This document shows positions 4,668 to 7,149 of a DNA stretch of 7,149 nt, one piece after another. The DNA is taken from NCBI GenBank assembly GCA_021199395.1, contig JAJQIE010000118.1, positions 1-7,149 on the forward strand, given 5' to 3'. The notes below the pieces were generated by a model, which saw only the letters and a list, made by a program, of their open reading frames with translations, ran no database searches and was not told the DNA's origin. The DNA comes from Lachnospiraceae bacterium. GTDB lineage: Bacteria > Bacillota > Clostridia > Lachnospirales > Lachnospiraceae. Positions within the stretch are counted from its first letter, which is position 1. Every line of letters begins with the position of its first letter. A program made the position numbers and the translations under genes.

Positions 4668-6983
4668 GTGAAAAATTTGGCAAATCGGATAAAAAAAGAA
4701 CGCAGATTTACAAGACGAATGCAAATAAAGCTGTTGGCTGTATTTGCATTTGTTTTATTGGGGCTTGTGGTGCTGCTGCTGCGTATCGCGCAGATCAGTA
4801 TCACTGAGGGAAACAGCTATGCGAAGCAGGTGCTGTCACAGAACAATTATGACAGCCAGACGCTCTACGCCAGACGCGGCGAGATACAGGATGCAAACGG
4901 ACGCCTGCTCGCCTACAGTGAAAAGGTTTACAATCTGGTACTGGACTGTGCTGCGGTCAATGAGGATCCGGACGATTATCTGGAGCCGACGGTGGAGGTG
5001 CTGAGCGAGTATTTTGGACTGGACGCGGATGGGCTGGAGGAGCTGATAACAGCGGATGAGACAAAGGACAGCCGCTATCAGATCCTGCAGGTAAAGGCGG
5101 AAGGGGAAGATCAGTACCTGACGGCGGATGAGAAGACCGCTTACGAGGAATATATAGATGAATACGCGGACGTGTCTTCGAATTCGTTAAGCGTATCCGA
5201 ACAGGAGGAAAAGAAGAAGCGGGCGCTGGTGACAGGAATTACGTTTGAGGAAAAATACATCCGTCACTATCCGTTTGGCTCGCTCGCGAGCAACACCATC
5301 GGATTTTCGAACAGTCTTGGCGACGGGATCGTCGGCCTGGAGGCCTATTATGACGAGCAGCTTCAGGGGACGCACGGACGCATTTTCGGATATCTCAATG
5401 AGGATACGGAATATCAGACGAAAACGATTGCGCCGGAAAACGGCTATACGCTTGTGACTACGCTGGACGTCAACATCCAGGAAATCGTGGAAAATGCGAT
5501 TGCGGAATTTGATGAGACCTATGGAGACGACAATGATGACGGGACTGCCAAACATGGCGCAGAGAATGTCGGAGTGGTGGTGATGGACCCGAATACGGGC
5601 AGCATCCTCGCCATGGCGACCAACCAGAGCTTTGACCTGGAGGATCCGGACAGTGTTCTTTCGGACTGGTACACAGAATCCGAGATTCAGGATCTGGAAA
5701 AAGCGGATGAGGACGGCAGCGCTTATAACGCGGCGCTATACGATCTGTGGAGCAATTTCTGTGTTTCCGACAGCTATGAGCCGGGCTCCACATTTAAGCC
5801 GATGACGATTGCAGCCGCACTGGAGATCGGAGCCATATCGACAGGAGACAGCTTTGTCTGCGACGGCGGGGAATATATTACGGATACGGAAATTCACTGT
5901 GACGTGTATCCGGGTGCGCACGGGACCGAGACGCTGGAGGACGCCCTTGTGAATTCCTGCAACGACGCCCTGATGCAGATTGCGGCAAAGATGCATGTGT
6001 CAAACTTTATCGAGTACCAGTCGCTTTTTAACTTCGGAAAGAAGACGGGCATTGACCTCCCGAATGAGTCGAGCGGCGTGGTGTATACGCAGGAAACGAT
6101 GAATGAGGTGGAGCTGGCGACCTGCTCCTTCGGACAGGGCTTTACCTGTACCATGATACAGGAGATCGCCGCTTTTTCCGCCGTTGTGAACGGGGGCTAT
6201 TACTATCAGCCGCATGTGGTGGATAAAATTTTGGATGAAGACGGCGCGGTTATAAAAGACAATTCAGAGCTTCTGTTAAAACAGGTGATCTCGTCTTCGA
6301 CCTCTGATATTTTAAAAGAATACCTGGAGAGCGTAGTGGAGGATGGTACCGGAAAGACATCGCGTGTGCCGGGCTACCGTGTCGGAGGAAAGACCGGTAC
6401 GGCCGAAAAGATTGATCCGGATACCGGTGAGCGCGCGGACGGCCTGTATCTGGTATCCTTCATCGGAGCCGCTCCGATCAACGACCCGCAGGTCGTGATT
6501 TATGTGGTAGTCGATGAGCCGAATGTAGAGAATCAGGCGAGCAGTACCTACGCACAGAAGCTCTTTCAGACGATTGCGCTTGAGATCCTGCCCTATATGG
6601 GGATTACGGCGACCGAGGAAATCACGGATTCTCTGCTGGCGGAGCTCGGACTGACGGCGGACGATGTGGAGGAAGTGGAAAGCGTTACGACCTTCCAGGC
6701 ATTTGATTCCTATGGGAATCTGTACAGCGACGCCCGCGTAGAGGACGGACAGGTCGTAGACGGAAGCGGGAATGTGATCGCGGGCGCTTATATCGACGAG
6801 GATGGAACGGTATACGACGGCTATATGAATGCGGTTTCTGCCATCGAGTCAGGCGAAGGGGATGAAGAGTCCATCGCATCGAATCCGGATATGGCGACGC
6901 CGCCCGATGAGGGCTCGTCGGATGATTCGGACTCGACGGTGGTCGATCCGACCGACATCGAGGAGGATTCCGCGGAGGAATAA
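4668..6983 (+). CDS. Class B penicillin-binding protein (FtsI/PBP2B/SpoVD-like transpeptidase)
   Basis: This is a 771-residue membrane-anchored DD-transpeptidase that cross-links peptidoglycan, probably at the septum. A cytoplasmic basic stub (1-20) is followed by one membrane helix (about 21-42). The class B N-terminal motif RGEIQDANGRLLA is at 70-82, and a pedestal/dimerisation region runs to about 265. The transpeptidase domain (about 295-643) has all catalytic motifs: SxxK as S374-T-F-K377 in EPGSTFKP, SxN as S430-C-N432, and KTGT at 575-578. After the enzyme domain comes a very acidic tail (645-771) with no PASTA domain. The start is GTG 4668, touching the ftsL stop (4665-4667), with GGAAG at 4658-4662. 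A TTG at 4677 with AGGTG (4666-4670) is a plausible alternative 3 codons later. Position directly after ftsL favours the division PBP over SpoVD, but the two families cannot be told apart here. Confidence 0.93.
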   Translation: MKNLANRIKKERRFTRRMQIKLLAVFAFVLLGLVVLLLRIAQISITEGNSYAKQVLSQNNYDSQTLYARRGEIQDANGRLLAYSEKVYNLVLDCAAVNEDPDDYLEPTVEVLSEYFGLDADGLEELITADETKDSRYQILQVKAEGEDQYLTADEKTAYEEYIDEYADVSSNSLSVSEQEEKKKRALVTGITFEEKYIRHYPFGSLASNTIGFSNSLGDGIVGLEAYYDEQLQGTHGRIFGYLNEDTEYQTKTIAPENGYTLVTTLDVNIQEIVENAIAEFDETYGDDNDDGTAKHGAENVGVVVMDPNTGSILAMATNQSFDLEDPDSVLSDWYTESEIQDLEKADEDGSAYNAALYDLWSNFCVSDSYEPGSTFKPMTIAAALEIGAISTGDSFVCDGGEYITDTEIHCDVYPGAHGTETLEDALVNSCNDALMQIAAKMHVSNFIEYQSLFNFGKKTGIDLPNESSGVVYTQETMNEVELATCSFGQGFTCTMIQEIAAFSAVVNGGYYYQPHVVDKILDEDGAVIKDNSELLLKQVISSSTSDILKEYLESVVEDGTGKTSRVPGYRVGGKTGTAEKIDPDTGERADGLYLVSFIGAAPINDPQVVIYVVVDEPNVENQASSTYAQKLFQTIALEILPYMGITATEEITDSLLAELGLTADDVEEVESVTTFQAFDSYGNLYSDARVEDGQVVDGSGNVIAGAYIDEDGTVYDGYMNAVSAIESGEGDEESIASNPDMATPPDEGSSDDSDSTVVDPTDIEEDSAEE

Positions 6984-7140
6984 GGAACTGGCACGGAATA
7001 ACCTGAGCAGATTGTGCTTCACGTATTAGGCGTGCAAGATGCCCAGGTAATTTCGTGACAGGTCCTAAGGATGATACAGAGGCTCGCATATCGTCCGGTC
7101 GCCCGGAATAGATTGTAGTAAAACGCTTTCCGGAGCTTTC
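6984..7140 (+). promoter_or_regulatory. Structured non-coding leader before the next gene
   Basis: These 157 bases carry no ORF with coding features and no T-run terminator, which is unusual in a cluster packed without gaps elsewhere. Hairpins seen are CACG (7020-7023) with CGTG (7031-7034), extended by CTT/AAG across a bulged C; GGATGATA (7069-7076) with TATCGTCC (7089-7096), 8 pairs with one G-U; and TCCGG (7094-7098) with CCGGA (7103-7107). The last two compete. The TCCGG arm could also pair with CCGGA at 7130-7134, inside the ribosome binding site of the ATG at 7141. I do not recognise a known riboswitch class or a promoter here. Confidence 0.35.
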
Positions 7141-7149
7141 ATGCAGAAA
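7141..7149 (+). CDS. Start of next gene, truncated by window edge
   Basis: ATG-CAG-AAA begins 5 bases after GGAG (7132-7135). The frame upstream is closed by a TGA at 7072-7074 and offers no other usual start codon between. Only three codons (M-Q-K) are visible, so the product cannot be identified. In related dcw clusters a second PBP (SpoVD) or mraY often follows at this place, which is an expectation from context, not something seen here. Confidence 0.4.

Noticed and set aside
5187..6215. Several minus-strand open frames opposite the PBP gene
   Set aside because: They overlap each other and the transpeptidase gene, show no domain, and have no convincing ribosome binding sites.
6829..7029. 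Plus-strand open frame of 66 codons spanning the PBP 3' end
   Set aside because: Most of it is out of frame with the acidic PBP tail, giving an artefactual Arg-rich peptide.
7054..7083. GTGACA / GATACA-like promoter in the leader before the last gene
   Set aside because: Spacing between the candidate hexamers is about 11 bases, too short for a sigma-A promoter.
6984..7140. Known riboswitch or T-box in the leader
   Set aside because: No T-box sequence (GGTGGNACCGCG-like), no TPP, cobalamin, SAM or c-di-GMP consensus segment could be recognised, and no terminator stem follows.

Overview
The window looks like the chromosome of a Gram-positive, low-to-mid G+C anaerobe of the class Clostridia, most likely close to Lachnospiraceae. 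I infer this from the protein sequences: the style of YchF, MraZ and RsmH, the FtsL type, and a Spo0E-like phosphatase. It also fits the gene order, with mraZ-rsmH-ftsL-class B PBP as the front of a division and cell wall (dcw) cluster. No database search was run. Every gene I can support is on the + strand.

Region 1 (1-2533) carries ychF (a translation-associated P-loop NTPase), lgt (prolipoprotein diacylglyceryl transferase) and a 50-codon gene at 2226-2378. The small gene overlaps the end of lgt by 8 bases and has the Spo0E-type aspartyl-phosphatase pattern. This block ends at a good intrinsic terminator (2500-2533), preceded by an unexplained strong hairpin (2403-2434).

Region 2 (2534-2737) is the control region of the dcw cluster. 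It has a perfect 18-bp dyad, a well-formed vegetative promoter (TTGTAT-17-TATTAT), and then five GTGG boxes repeating every 10-11 bp just downstream of the -10. The boxes match the known style of MraZ operators, so the cluster is probably autoregulated by its first gene product.

Region 3 (2738-6983) is the tightly packed unit mraZ, rsmH, ftsL and a class B penicillin-binding protein. rsmH and ftsL overlap by 35 bases, and the PBP start codon directly follows the ftsL stop. The products link transcriptional control (MraZ), 16S rRNA m4C1402 methylation (RsmH), divisome assembly (FtsL) and septal peptidoglycan cross-linking (PBP). The PBP has a long, extremely acidic C-terminal tail and no PASTA domain.

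Region 4 (6984-7149) is a non-coding leader of about 157 bases with several competing hairpins. It leads into a ribosome binding site and ATG at 7141, probably the first three codons of the next cluster gene.

Most of the window is ordinary core genome. The points most worth a second look are the MraZ box array, the Spo0E-like gene behind lgt, the dyad near the mraZ promoter, the acidic PBP tail, and the structured leader at the right edge. I see no mobile element, CRISPR array, tRNA or rRNA.
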